The notes under the pieces were generated by a model that made no database searches, had not been told where the DNA came from, and worked only from the letters and a program-made list of their open reading frames with translations. Below are positions 11,405 to 22,379 of a stretch of 64,000 bases of DNA, piece by piece. How positions within the stretch are numbered: position 1 is the stretch's first letter; every line of letters starts with the position of its first letter. Origin of the DNA: Mesorhizobium sp. M00.F.Ca.ET.216.01.1.1 (GTDB taxonomy: Bacteria; Pseudomonadota; Alphaproteobacteria; Rhizobiales; Rhizobiaceae); the NCBI RefSeq assembly GCF_004010325.2, contig NZ_SADR02000003.1, forward strand, positions 247,501-311,500, in the 5' to 3' direction. Position numbers and translations under genes: made by a program.

Positions 11405-12538
11405 ATGCTTGCTTTCGACACCTCGCTGCCGCCGGTTCCCGAGGAACCCGTCAAGATAAGGCCGCGCGGCAATGAGAGCTACATCGCACTGGTCTGGCGT
11501 CGCCTGAAGCGATCCTGGACTGGCATGGCCGGGCTCATCCTGGTCGCGCTCCTGGTCCTGGTGGCGGTGTTTGCCGATTTTTTCGCACCTATGGACCCCA
11601 AGGTGACCGACGTCGGCTTCGCCCCTCCGCAAGTGATGAGCTTCCATGACAAGGACGGCAATCTTGTTTTCCAGCCACGGGTCTATGCCCTGGCGGATTC
11701 GGAAGGCCTCGATCCGGTGACCTTTCAGCCGGTCGTCGGGCCGGACTATGACCATCCGCGGTTGCTCGGCTTCTTCGTCAAAGGGGCCGACTACAAGCTC
11801 CTTGGCTTGATCCCTGCGAACCGGCACTTCTTCGGCTCGACCGACGGCCAGCCGGTGCATTTCCTCGGCACCGACAAATTCGGCCGCGATGTGCTGGCCC
11901 GTGCCATCTATGGTTCGCGCATCTCGTTGATGATCGCACTGACCGTGGTCTTCATCGTCACCGTGATCGGTACAACCGTCGGCATGGTGTCGGGCTATTT
12001 CGGCGGCGCGTTCGATGTCTGGGTGCAGCGTTTCGTCGAACTGGTGCTCGCTTTTCCGCAGTTGCCGCTCTATCTGGCGCTGACGTCGCTTGTCCCAGTG
12101 ACGGCGCCGACGAACGTCTTCCTCGCCTTCGTCATCATCGTCATGTCGGCGCTTGGCTGGGCGCAGATGTCGCGCGAAGTCCGCGGCAAGACCCTAGCGC
12201 TTGCGCGGATCGACTATGTCCGCGCGGCGATGGCGGTCGGCGCCACCGATGGCCGCATCATCATGCAGCACATCTTCCCCAACGTGATGAGCCACGTCAT
12301 CGTTGCCGTCACATTGGCGATCCCGAGCGTCGTGCTGCTCGAATCGTTCCTGGGTTTTCTCGGTTTCGCGGTGAAGCCGCCGCTGATCTCATGGGGCCTC
12401 ATGCTGCAGGACACCGCGACCTACTCGGTCATCGGCACCTATCCCTGGATCCTCTCGCCCGTCGGTTTCGTGCTTGTCACCGTCTTCGCGTTCAACGCGC
12501 TTGGCGATGGGCTGCGCGATGCGGTCGACCCTTATTGA
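11405..12538 (+). CDS. agpC: ABC transporter permease, DppC/OppC type
   Basis: A 377-residue permease with N-terminal span GMAGLILVALLVLVAVFADFF and a C-terminal BPD_transp_1 domain. The EAA-like coupling loop is DYVRAAMAVGATDGRIIMQHI. Between the first span and the core domain lies a long periplasmic insert (about residues 62-150), longer than in many OppC proteins. The start used here is one base after the agpB stop; an in-frame ATG at 11390 would overlap agpB. Tight spacing implies co-translation with agpB. Confidence 0.91.
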   Translation: MLAFDTSLPPVPEEPVKIRPRGNESYIALVWRRLKRSWTGMAGLILVALLVLVAVFADFFAPMDPKVTDVGFAPPQVMSFHDKDGNLVFQPRVYALADSEGLDPVTFQPVVGPDYDHPRLLGFFVKGADYKLLGLIPANRHFFGSTDGQPVHFLGTDKFGRDVLARAIYGSRISLMIALTVVFIVTVIGTTVGMVSGYFGGAFDVWVQRFVELVLAFPQLPLYLALTSLVPVTAPTNVFLAFVIIVMSALGWAQMSREVRGKTLALARIDYVRAAMAVGATDGRIIMQHIFPNVMSHVIVAVTLAIPSVVLLESFLGFLGFAVKPPLISWGLMLQDTATYSVIGTYPWILSPVGFVLVTVFAFNALGDGLRDAVDPY

Positions 12539-12544
12539 CGTGAC

Positions 12545-14215
<1,671 letters not shown>

Positions 14216-14221
14216 TCGCAT

Positions 14222-15607
14222 ATGCCGGAGGTTGTTGTGGCAAGAAATCCCAGGATCGCTTTTATCGGAGCTGGCTCCACCGTTTTCATGAAGAACATCG
14301 TCGGCGATCTGCTGCAGCGTCGGGCATTGTCAGGCGCGACGATCGCGCTGATGGACATCAATCCGCAAAGGCTCGAAGAAAGCGCGGTCGTCGTCGGCAA
14401 GCTGATCTCGACGCTCGGGGTAAAGGCCAGGGCCGAAACCTATTCCGATCAGCGCGAGGCGCTGGCGGGTGCCGATTTTGTCGTCGTCGCCTTCCAGATC
14501 GGCGGTTACGAGCCGTGCACGGTCACCGACTTTGAGGTTCCGAAGAAATATGGCCTGCGTCAGACCATCGCCGATACGCTCGGCGTCGGCGGCATCATGC
14601 GTGGCTTGCGAACCGTGCCGCATCTCTGGAAAATCTGCGAGGACATGCTCGCCGTCTGCCCGCAGGCGATCATGCTGCAATATGTGAATCCGATGGCGAT
14701 CAACACCTGGGCGATCGCGGAGAAGTATCCTGATATCAAGCAGGTCGGCCTCTGCCATTCGGTGCAAGGCACGGCGATGGAACTGGCGCATGATCTCGAC
14801 ATTCCCTACGAGGAGATTCGCTATCGCTCGGCCGGCATCAACCACATGGCCTTCTACCTGAAGTTCGAGCATCGCCAGCCGGACGGCTCCCACCGCAACC
14901 TCTATCCGGATCTCGTGCGCGCCTACCGCGAAGGCCGGGCGCCGAAGCCTGGGTGGAACCCGCGCTGCCCGAACAAGGTGCGCTACGAGATGCTGACGCG
15001 TCTCGGCTACTTCGTCACCGAAAGCTCCGAGCATTTCGCGGAATACACGCCCTACTTCATCAAGGAACGGCGCGAGGATCTGATCGAGAGGTTCGGCATC
15101 CCGCTCGATGAATATCCGAAGCGCTGCGTCGAGCAGATCGAACGCTGGAAGGGGCAAGCGGAAGCCTATCGCTCGGCTGACAAGATCGAGGTCGAGCAGT
15201 CGAAGGAATATGCGTCCTCGATCATGAATTCGGTGTGGACGGGTGAGCCGTCGGTGATCTACGGCAACGTCCGCAACAATGGCTGCATCACCTCGTTGCC
15301 ATACAATTGCGCGGCCGAAGTGCCGTGCCTCGTCGATGCCTCTGGCATTCAGCCCACCTACATCGGCGACCTGCCGCCGCAACTGACCGCGCTGATCCGT
15401 ACCAACATCAACGTGCAGGAACTGACGGTTCAGGCACTGATGACAGAAAACCGCGAGCATATCTACCACGCGGCGATGATGGACCCGCATACCGCAGCCG
15501 AACTCGACCTCGACCAGATTTGGTCGCTGGTCGATGATCTGCTCGCCGCTCACGGCGACTGGCTGCCCGCCTGGGCACGCAAACCTTCCAGGGTCCGGGC
15601 CGCCTGA
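14222..15607 (+). CDS. melA: Alpha-galactosidase, family GH4 (MelA)
   Basis: A 461-residue GH4 enzyme whose sequence closely follows E. coli MelA along its length: FIGAGST (14-20), FQIGGYEPCTVTDFEV (91-106), the metal ligands C178 (GLCHS) and H208 (GINHMAFY), and FVTESSEHFAEYTP. It should hydrolyse melibiose and related alpha-galactosides in the cytoplasm after uptake by the agp transporter. It begins six bases after agpD and is the last gene of the operon. An alternative start is GTG at 14237. The ISNCY-type element begins 16 bases after its stop codon, so the gene is intact. Confidence 0.94.
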   Translation: MPEVVVARNPRIAFIGAGSTVFMKNIVGDLLQRRALSGATIALMDINPQRLEESAVVVGKLISTLGVKARAETYSDQREALAGADFVVVAFQIGGYEPCTVTDFEVPKKYGLRQTIADTLGVGGIMRGLRTVPHLWKICEDMLAVCPQAIMLQYVNPMAINTWAIAEKYPDIKQVGLCHSVQGTAMELAHDLDIPYEEIRYRSAGINHMAFYLKFEHRQPDGSHRNLYPDLVRAYREGRAPKPGWNPRCPNKVRYEMLTRLGYFVTESSEHFAEYTPYFIKERREDLIERFGIPLDEYPKRCVEQIERWKGQAEAYRSADKIEVEQSKEYASSIMNSVWTGEPSVIYGNVRNNGCITSLPYNCAAEVPCLVDASGIQPTYIGDLPPQLTALIRTNINVQELTVQALMTENREHIYHAAMMDPHTAAELDLDQIWSLVDDLLAAHGDWLPAWARKPSRVRAA

Positions 15608-16750
15608 TAGGCACCATCTAGACTAGTTTCCGTCCATAAACGGCAAGCTATTGATTTTGTTTTGTAAATCGTAGCTTTGCGCGGGCAAGGCCCGGCGGTT
15701 TCAGGTAAACTTTGGTCTCATGCCACTGATTCCAAAGGCCTGCTACCGCCGGAGCCGACAATGCGCCAAGAACGCACCGTCCAAGCCAGTATATTCGATG
15801 TTTTCGCCACCCACGAGATCGGCCATGAGTTGAAGGCGATGTCGCAGTGGCTGGATGAGCATCGCGACCTGCTTGGTCTGGTGGTGCGAGATCTGGGTCG
15901 ACGTGGCGTCAAGGCCACCGGACGGCAAGGCCTGCCGGCCGAAGCGGTCTTGCGCTGCGCGCTCCTCAAGCAATACCGCCAACTGAGCTATCAGGAGCTG
16001 GCCTTCCATCTGGAGGACTCCGCATCGTTTCGGGCTTTTGCGCGGCTGCCGTGGTCATGGAGCCCGCAGAAGTCGGTGCTGCAAAAGACGATCAGCGCGA
16101 TCCGGCCTGAGGCCTGGGAAGAGATCAATCGGGCACTGCTGTCGAGCGCCCAGCAGACGCAGCTCGAAGATGGGAATGTCGTGCGGCTGGACAGCACTGT
16201 GACCTCAGCGTTCATGCACGAACCGAGCGACAGCAGTCTGTTGTGGGACGCCGTCCGGATCATGGTGCGCCTGTTGAAGCAGGCTGGTGCCTTGGCCGGC
16301 GGCGCCGGCTTGGGGGAATGGCGCGATCACTGCCGCGCGGCCAAAAAGCGAGCCCGCAAGATCCAGTTCACACGTGGTCGACCCAATCGTGTCCAACTCT
16401 ACCGTGAACTGATTGCGATCACCCGCGGGACCTTGGCCTATCTGCGGCAGGCAGCCGCGCAATTGGCCGTGGCGAGCGATCCGCTCATCGAACTCTGGCA
16501 AGCCCAACTCTGTCACTATCGGCCGCTGATCGAACGCATCATCACACAAAGCGAGCGGCGGGTGCTGGCCGGCGAGTTGGTGCCGGCCAGCGAGAAGCTG
16601 GTCAGCCTGTTCGAACCCCATGCCGATATCATCGTCAAAGGCGGCCGCGATACCGAATACGGCCACAAGATCCTATGAGGGAGGGTGGATAGCGACCTGC
16701 GCTCTGGCAAAGTGAGGTTGCTAGATTAACGCCTTACTCTGGAGACCGAC

Positions 16751-17917
16751 ATGCCCATTGCAGCAGCTAGCCGATCCGACGCGCCGACCGCTATCCGTAT
16801 TGATCTTGGCGCAATCTTCGTCTCATTGGAATTGAGCCGTTCGAAATGGTTGATCACGTCGCTGTTGCCGGGCGGTGGCGAGAAGATGTCGAAGCATGCG
16901 GTGGCGGCCTGCGATGTCGTGGGCATGCTTGCGTGGTTTGCCGAGCTCAACAGGAAGGCAGAGGCGCGGACCGGACGGTGCTTTCCGGTCATCGTGATCC
17001 AGGAGGCCGGGCTCGATGGTTTCTGGATCCACCGCGTTCTGCAGGCCGAGGGGATCGAAAGCCACGTCGTCGATCCGGCGTCGATTGCAACCTCACGCCG
17101 GAAGCGCCGGGCAAAGACCGACAAGATCGACGGCGAGGCGCTGCTCCGGGCGTTGCTTGCTTACAAGAGAGGCGAGCCGCGGGTGTGTGCAATGGTCCGG
17201 GTGCCGACGCCCGCCGAGGAGGACCGCCGCCGCATCTCGCGTGAGCGCAAGGCCTTGACCACCGAGCGCGTGCGCCACCTCAACCGCATCAAAGGTCTGC
17301 TGTTCGCCCAGGGCGTGTCCGGCTACGAACCGCTGCGCCGAGACCGGCGCAAGCGGCTTGAGGAGCTGAAGACCGGCGACGGCCGTCCGCTTCCCGTACA
17401 TTTGAAGGCGCAGATCGGCCGGGAACTTGATCTGCTCGAACTGCTGCTGGAACAGATCAAGGCGGTCGATGCCGAACGCGATGCCATGTTCGCTGCCGCT
17501 GAGGCGGTCTCGCCGGCTCCGGCGATGCTGCTCAACCTGAAAGGCATCGGGCTGGAGTTCGCCACTGTCCTGTGGTCGGAGGGGCTGTCGCGTCACTTCG
17601 ACAACCGGCGACAGGTTGCCGCCTATGCGGGCCTTGCTCCGACACCTTGGCAGAGTGGGAAGATCGATCACGACCAGGGGGTTTCGAAAGCCGGCAATCC
17701 CAGGCTGCGCACGACGCTGATCCAGCTCGCCTGGCTGTGGCGGCGCCATCAGCCACGATCGGCGCTCACCTTGTGGTTCGAGGACCGGGTCAAGCAGAAC
17801 GGCGGCCGTCTCAAGAAGACGACGATTGTTGCGCTCGCCCGCAAGTTGCTCGTGGCGCTGTGGAAATACGTCAACGCGGGCGTCGTCATCGAGGGCGCAG
17901 CCATGAAGACCGCCTGA
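16751..17917 (+). CDS. IS110 family transposase (recombinase)
   Basis: A 388-residue DEDD-type recombinase. The N-terminal DEDD domain is seen at AIFVSLELSRSKW (the usual first acidic residue in IxxDxxK is not obvious here) and VIQEAGLDGFW, with RRKRRAKTDKIDGEALL giving the later acidic residues. The C-terminal Transposase_20 domain contains LKGIGLEFATVLWSEG, the RQVAAYAGLAPTPWQSG block and the conserved Ser in GVSKAGNPRLR. These enzymes excise and insert through an RNA-guided process. The gene appears intact, so the element may be active. Confidence 0.93.
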   Translation: MPIAAASRSDAPTAIRIDLGAIFVSLELSRSKWLITSLLPGGGEKMSKHAVAACDVVGMLAWFAELNRKAEARTGRCFPVIVIQEAGLDGFWIHRVLQAEGIESHVVDPASIATSRRKRRAKTDKIDGEALLRALLAYKRGEPRVCAMVRVPTPAEEDRRRISRERKALTTERVRHLNRIKGLLFAQGVSGYEPLRRDRRKRLEELKTGDGRPLPVHLKAQIGRELDLLELLLEQIKAVDAERDAMFAAAEAVSPAPAMLLNLKGIGLEFATVLWSEGLSRHFDNRRQVAAYAGLAPTPWQSGKIDHDQGVSKAGNPRLRTTLIQLAWLWRRHQPRSALTLWFEDRVKQNGGRLKKTTIVALARKLLVALWKYVNAGVVIEGAAMKTA

Positions 17918-18220
17918 TGCGTTACCCGAACTGAATTCTGCAATCTTCCAGGACCCGATCAGTCTTGGCGGATCCAGGTGGGACGAACCGAAGGTTGGGA
18001 TGGCATCTGAAATGCCGACCATAAGAATGGTCCCGTCCTCCTGAGCCTTGTCCGTCGCAAGCGGGATGTTGGTGCCGCTGTCTCGAGCAGCGACCGTATA
18101 CAAGTTGGATCTGGCTCGGCAACGAGCCGCGTCATGCAATCAGGCTCAGACCGCGGATGCCGCAGTAACCATAGGTAGAAAATGCCGCCCTAGACGAAGT
18201 TCCCGCTTGACCTTCCTCAT
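17918..18220 (+). ncRNA. candidate bridge/seek RNA region of the IS110-family element
   Basis: The 303 bases between the transposase stop and the right inverted repeat have no credible reading frame, whereas the left non-coding end is only about 80 bases. Known IS1111-group elements encode their targeting RNA in the 3' non-coding end. ATACAAG at 18098-18104 repeats the seven bases at the right junction (18219-18225), as a guide segment might. Expression and RNA ends are not visible from sequence, so the RNA call is inference. Confidence 0.4.
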
Positions 18221-18910
18221 ACAAGCTCAACCTGATCACCGGCAGGAGCGGCATGATCCTCGATCTGGTGATCGAGGCGGGCAATCCGCGCGACAGCGAT
18301 CGGTTGCTGCCGATGCTGGAGCGCCACATCGCCTTCTATGGTCAAGCACCGCGGCAGGCGGCGGCCGATGGCGGCTTCGCCAGTCGCGACAACCTGGCCA
18401 AAGCGAAGGCCTGGGGCGTTCGCGATATGGCATTCCACAAGAAAGCCGGCCTCAGGATCGAGGACATGGTCCGAAGCAATTGGGTCTACCGCAAGCTGCG
18501 CAACTTCCGCGCCGGCATCGAAGCCGGAATATCATGCCTCAAGCGCGCTTATGGCTTGGCGCGTTGCACCTGGCGCGGTCTTGATCACTTCAAGACCTAC
18601 GTCTGGTCCTCGGTCGTGGCTTACAACCTCGTCCTCTTCACACGCCTCAAGCCGACCTGACGCCGGTCCGCTGTTTGGAATGCGTGGCACCGGCTGACTC
18701 CGGTCTCGCGGCATGCGCGGCCGCGCCCCGTGACGACATTTTGCCGACAACCAGCGCACTCTCGCCCGCCCACGCCCCGACAATCGCTTCCGGAAGAGGG
18801 TAAGTGCCTGTAAACGCAGTAAAATATACGCGTTTATGGACGGAAACTAGACTAGACGATGATCCCGAAACCTCGGCTCGGAAAAGATCATGGCCGCCGA
18901 GCCTCACCAG

Positions 18911-19414
18911 TTATCTGGAGGTGGCCGCTGTCCTGGCTTGATGGCGCTGGCGGGCATATTCGACGCAGGCGTCGACCGTGCTGACACAGAGCCCATCGCG
19001 GTTGTTCGGCAGGTTGTTGTCGCCCGCATAAGCCACCTCGGCAACATGGCCGTCGACCATTCGAATCTGCGTGTTGCAATAGCCGCCAGGCGCCACATTG
19101 ACAGATCCTCCAACCGCCGGGATCGCCCCCACCGCCAAGGTTGGAATCACGACGTTGAGATTGCCGCGTTGAACGGTGCGCTGATAGGTCCAGATCTGGC
19201 CAGATCTGCCCGCATCAGCGGTGGCAGTCGGAAAGCCGGCGCACATTCGGACGTCCGCCTCGCTGAGACCGACCATCTCCTTGCGGGCTGCTGCCGCTGT
19301 CGCGTCTTCCTTTGCAACGCTCGACGTATCGTCAGGAACGACGCAGGAGGACAGGATGGAACTGCTGGCCGACAGAACGAGAAGGGCAAGCTTGCGGATG
19401 CGGGAAGATGTCAT
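18911..19414 (-). CDS. putative lipoprotein of unknown function
   Basis: A 167-residue protein with a type II signal sequence: basic start TSSRIRK, hydrophobic core, and lipobox LSSC with Cys24 as the lipidation site. The mature part has AARKEMVGLSEADVRMCAGFP, which resembles the start of SmpA/OmlA-like small lipoproteins, and several cysteines (in GYCNTQ, DGLCVSTVDACVEYA). It is expected in the cell envelope. It is a single gene next to the IS right end, convergent with nothing obvious. No function is claimed. Confidence 0.75.
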   Translation of the reverse strand: MTSSRIRKLALLVLSASSSILSSCVVPDDTSSVAKEDATAAAARKEMVGLSEADVRMCAGFPTATADAGRSGQIWTYQRTVQRGNLNVVIPTLAVGAIPAVGGSVNVAPGGYCNTQIRMVDGHVAEVAYAGDNNLPNNRDGLCVSTVDACVEYARQRHQARTAATSR

Positions 19415-19544
19415 ACCGACTATTGGAATTGCGCGCCCCTGGCATCCAAGCTAGGCAACCAGACAATCGAGTCAACCTGCGCAGGTTCACGATATCGTTG
19501 TCGTGCTCAGTCGAGACGTGTCAGGGAACCGCCGCGAGCACCGT

Positions 19545-21371
19545 TCAACCGGTTGGAACGCTTTCCAGGCGTGGTCGTGTTTCGCGAGCGACAAAGCTGC
19601 GCCAACCGCCATAGGCGGAGATGTCGATCGCTGCCGACAGGCCGGCGGTTTCGGTCAGGAAACCCTTCGCCGATGATCCATCATCAAGCTCGATCGTGCC
19701 GATGCCGAGCGGCGGCGGGATGGCGGCGACGAAGCGCCCGAAGGCGTCGGGCGCGAGCCGCCAGACCTCGACCTCGATTGCCATCCCGTCTCTGGCGACG
19801 CGGACCAGCCCCGGCTTGGGCACGGACTGGCCGGCGAGCGCGTAGAGCTTGTAGGAGGGCGTCGTCTTGGTCGCTCTCGAGAACCGCGCGCCGAGATCCT
19901 TCAGCTGACCATTGAGGGGCATCGCCGAGAGATGGGCGCCGACGACCACCAGCTCGATCGAACCGTCCTCGGCCAGGGGCGCGCTCGTAAGCAGGCGGGG
20001 CTGCGGCCATCCGGTTGCACCCAGCGACAGGCCGCTTGCGGCATGCAGGTCGCGAGCGACCATTGCGGCAAGAGCATCTCGCCCGGCGGCGGCTAGTAAC
20101 GTGATGCTCATCGGCAGGCCGTCGTCACGTTTGCCCGCCGGCACGGTGATGCCGCACATGTCGAGCAGGTTGACGAAATTGGTATAGGTGCCGAGGCGGC
20201 TGTTGGTGACGATCGGGTCGGCAAGAACAGCCTCGACCGTGTAGTGGGTCGGCGCGGTCGGCACGCAGAAAAGGTCGACCGAGGCGATGATCGGCGCCAG
20301 CCCGGCCTTGTAGGCCTGCAAGGCATAGAGGCCGCGGAAGGCATCGGCGGCCGAAAGATTTCGTGCGCCGCCGATGATCTTTCGCGTGACAGGATTAAGC
20401 GCCGTTTCGTTCGCCTCGAAGAAGGCGCGGATCGCGGCGTAGCGCTCAGCGACCCAGGCGCCTTCGTACAGAAGGTTGGCGGTGGCGTAGAAATCGCCGA
20501 AAGGGATTTCTACAAGCCTGCAGCCCAGCGTCTCCAGAGAGGCAAGAGCAGCCTCGAAGCCGGTTTGCATCGACGAGTCGCCGAAGAAGTTCCGATCCGC
20601 TTCGGCCGGCACGCCAACCGTCAGCACCGGCGGGCGTTGGGGGAGCGGCGTGACGGCGACCTGCTTCGAGTAGGGATCGGATGGATCGAAGGCCGACGCG
20701 ACACCGAGCACCGCGTAAGCATCGTCGACGGTCAGCGCGAAGATCGAAACGCAGTCGAGCGTCCGGCATGCCGGCACGACACCTGCCGTCGACAGCGCGC
20801 CGACCGTCGGCTTCAGCCCGACGATGTTGTTGAGGCCAGCGGGTATGCGGCCGGAGCCGGCAGTATCGGTGCCGAGCGCGAAGCAGGCGATGCCGCGCGC
20901 CGTTGCCACGGCGGAGCCCGACGAGGAGCCACCCGGTACCAGTTTCGGATCGATCGCGTTTCTGGGGATCGGATAGGGCGTGCGCACGCCAACGAGGCCG
21001 GTGGCAAACTGGTCGAGATTGGTCTTGCCGACGACCAAAGCCCCGGCTCCCTTCAGACGCTCGACAACGGTGGCGTCCTTCGCAGGTTTGTAAGCATATC
21101 CGGCGCAGGCAGCCGTGGTCGGCATGCCGGCGACGTCGATATTATCCTTGACGGCGAAGGGAATGCCCCAGAGCGGCTTCGCCACGGGATCGAACGGGCC
21201 GAGCCTTTCTACTTCGGCAAGCATGTCCGCTTTGCTGGCAAGATGGATGAAGATGCCCGGATCGTCAGCCGCCGCGAGGCGTGCATGGACCGTATCAATC
21301 ATCTCGCCGATGCTGACGCCGGCCTGATAGGCCGCGTGCAAGCTCTTTATGTCGAAGCGGATGTCGCTCAT
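19545..21371 (-). CDS. atzF: Allophanate hydrolase (AtzF type)
   Basis: A 608-residue amidase-signature enzyme that converts allophanate to ammonia and CO2. The catalytic Ser-cisSer-Lys triad is visible as K75 (FAVKDNID), S149 (PGGSSSG) and S173 (DTAGSGR), with the 24-residue spacing of the family. Residues beyond about 470 form the C-terminal allophanate-hydrolase domain. The length matches AtzF (about 605 residues). The start at 21371 overlaps the upstream cupin stop as ATGA, so the two are translationally coupled. It is the last gene of the ureide operon and completes biuret breakdown. Confidence 0.93.
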   Translation of the reverse strand: MSDIRFDIKSLHAAYQAGVSIGEMIDTVHARLAAADDPGIFIHLASKADMLAEVERLGPFDPVAKPLWGIPFAVKDNIDVAGMPTTAACAGYAYKPAKDATVVERLKGAGALVVGKTNLDQFATGLVGVRTPYPIPRNAIDPKLVPGGSSSGSAVATARGIACFALGTDTAGSGRIPAGLNNIVGLKPTVGALSTAGVVPACRTLDCVSIFALTVDDAYAVLGVASAFDPSDPYSKQVAVTPLPQRPPVLTVGVPAEADRNFFGDSSMQTGFEAALASLETLGCRLVEIPFGDFYATANLLYEGAWVAERYAAIRAFFEANETALNPVTRKIIGGARNLSAADAFRGLYALQAYKAGLAPIIASVDLFCVPTAPTHYTVEAVLADPIVTNSRLGTYTNFVNLLDMCGITVPAGKRDDGLPMSITLLAAAGRDALAAMVARDLHAASGLSLGATGWPQPRLLTSAPLAEDGSIELVVVGAHLSAMPLNGQLKDLGARFSRATKTTPSYKLYALAGQSVPKPGLVRVARDGMAIEVEVWRLAPDAFGRFVAAIPPPLGIGTIELDDGSSAKGFLTETAGLSAAIDISAYGGWRSFVARETRPRLESVPTG

Positions 21372-21718
21372 TTGGCCTCCCCAAGAATGATCACCGGCAG
21401 GTCCCATTGGATCAGCACGACGCAGCCGTCTTTCGTCCATACTGAATGCTCGGTCCCGACCGGGTTCAGGATCAGGCTTCCAGCGGGATAGTCGCCGTTC
21501 TCGTCGCTCTGGGTACCTTCCAGCACGATGATCGTCTCCAACCCGACATGTTGGTGGCGTGGCACGCCGGCGCCAGGCCGGTAGTTCAGGACTGCGACCG
21601 ACGGTTCGACCGGCCCGCCCTTGAGCAGCCAGTGCACGGTGATGCCATCGCGAAAATGCTCGAATTCCAGATCACGCCAGCCGTCATCGAGCAGGCCGGC
21701 AAAACTCAGATTAGGCAT
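21368..21718 (-). CDS. small cupin domain protein of the ureide operon
   Basis: A 116-residue single-domain cupin. Conserved blocks are [25 protein letters not shown] (in two parts, about residues 44-68; H-x-H and E are likely metal ligands) and [10 protein letters not shown] (about 84-93). It resembles ChrR-like cupins. ATG at 21718 overlaps the upstream hydrolase stop (ATGCCTAA), and its own stop overlaps the allophanate hydrolase start. It could be a metal-binding accessory or a small lyase; the role in ureide metabolism is unknown. Confidence 0.8.
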   Translation of the reverse strand: MPNLSFAGLLDDGWRDLEFEHFRDGITVHWLLKGGPVEPSVAVLNYRPGAGVPRHQHVGLETIIVLEGTQSDENGDYPAGSLILNPVGTEHSVWTKDGCVVLIQWDLPVIILGEAK

Positions 21719-22379
21719 TGGCAATTCCCTCGATCACCTGGTCGGTCGTCGCCGTCCAGCCGACGATGGCGCCTTGCGCCCTGATCATGGCCAGTGCGGC
21801 CGCCTTGAACTCGGCAAAGTAGCTCTCCGTCGCATCTTCGGCGAGCAGGCACTCGTAGCCGCGGTCGTTGGCCTCGCGCATCGTCGTCTGCACACAGACT
21901 TCCGTCGTCACGCCGGCAAAGACGAGCTGCTGCGCGCCGAGCCGCTTAAGGTCGTCACCGAAGCTGGTCGCGTAGAACGCGCCCTTGCCGGGCTTCTCGA
22001 TGACGATCTCACCAGGCAGCGGTGCAAGCTCGTTGAGGATCGCCGTTCCCGGCTCGCCTGCGATCAGCACACGGCCCATCGGGCCGACATCACCGATCCG
22101 GATCGACGGATTGCCGCGATTACGCTTGGCCGGAGGCAGGTCCGAAAGGTCCGGCCTGTGGCACTCCATGGTGTGGATCACCGGCAGGCCAGCGGCGCGA
22201 AACCCCGCGATCAGCCTCTTCACCGTCGGCACGATCGCCACAACCCGGCTGACGTCGTTGCCGAGGCTGGCGCCGAAGCCGCCCGGCTCGGCGAAATCGC
22301 GCTGCATGTCGATGACGACAAGCACTGTCGATTCCGGCTTGAAGGCAAACGGAAACGGCAGCGCCTCGATCTCAGCCAT
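21711..22379 (-). CDS. Isochorismatase-like cysteine hydrolase, candidate triuret hydrolase
   Basis: A 222-residue isochorismatase-fold amidohydrolase with the catalytic set D24 (VVIDMQ), K129 (EKPGKG) and C162 (TTEVCV). It is related to the biuret hydrolase at 23922 but distinct. It lacks BiuH's N-terminal YPWPY segment and differs through the substrate loop ([15 protein letters not shown] against [14 protein letters not shown]). A hydrolase of this fold, TrtA, turns triuret into carboxybiuret and is known beside biuret hydrolase genes. That role fits here but is inferred from context. Its ATG overlaps the stop of the ATPase gene (TGATG). Confidence 0.8.
   Translation of the reverse strand: MAEIEALPFPFAFKPESTVLVVIDMQRDFAEPGGFGASLGNDVSRVVAIVPTVKRLIAGFRAAGLPVIHTMECHRPDLSDLPPAKRNRGNPSIRIGDVGPMGRVLIAGEPGTAILNELAPLPGEIVIEKPGKGAFYATSFGDDLKRLGAQQLVFAGVTTEVCVQTTMREANDRGYECLLAEDATESYFAEFKAAALAMIRAQGAIVGWTATTDQVIEGIANA

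Larger units (their letters stand above)
16670..18220 (+). mobile_element. IS110 family (IS1111-like) insertion sequence
   Basis: About 1,551 bp inserted inside the ISNCY transposase between codons for HK and LN. ACAAG occurs at both junctions (16665-16669 and 18221-18225), so the border is ambiguous by up to five bases. Subterminal imperfect inverted repeats are ATGAGGGAGGGT (16675-16686) and ACCTTCCTCAT (18210-18220). Subterminal repeats and a long non-coding 3' end are features of the IS1111 subgroup. Confidence 0.85.
15761..18660 (+). pseudogene. ISNCY family transposase, split by an inserted IS
   Basis: The 5' part (15761-16669) encodes about 303 residues from MRQERTVQASIFD to RDTEYGHK. 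The 3' part (18226-18660) resumes exactly with LNLITGRSG and continues through AADGGFASRDN and GIEAGISCLKRAYGLARCTWRG to the stop. Rejoined, the two parts give about 447 residues, a full-length DDE transposase. Visible acidic residues include the D of RLDST in the first part and the E of IEAG in the second. As it stands the gene cannot make an intact transposase. Confidence 0.88.
15623..18850 (+). mobile_element. ISNCY-type insertion sequence, interrupted
   Basis: Bounded by a perfect 20-bp terminal inverted repeat: CTAGTTTCCGTCCATAAACG at 15623-15642 and its complement at 18831-18850. CTAGA flanks the left end (15618-15622) and recurs one base beyond the right end (18852-18856), consistent with a short target duplication whose exact limits are uncertain. 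The element carries one transposase gene, split by a second insertion sequence. Removing that gives an element of about 1.68 kb. It inserted just downstream of melA. Confidence 0.85.

Noticed and set aside
17093..18139. A 348-codon frame opposite the IS110-family transposase
   Set aside because: Antisense to a complete recombinase gene and without any recognisable domain.
18253..18660. An intact small transposase gene starting at an internal ATG
   Set aside because: The frame continues upstream to the IS junction and joins exactly with the 5' half of the ISNCY transposase.
18857..18895. A possible extra insertion-sequence end beside the ISNCY right repeat
   Set aside because: GATCCCGAAACC and CGGAAAAGATCATG look like part of a common rhizobial intergenic repeat, but the piece is too short and imperfect to call an element.
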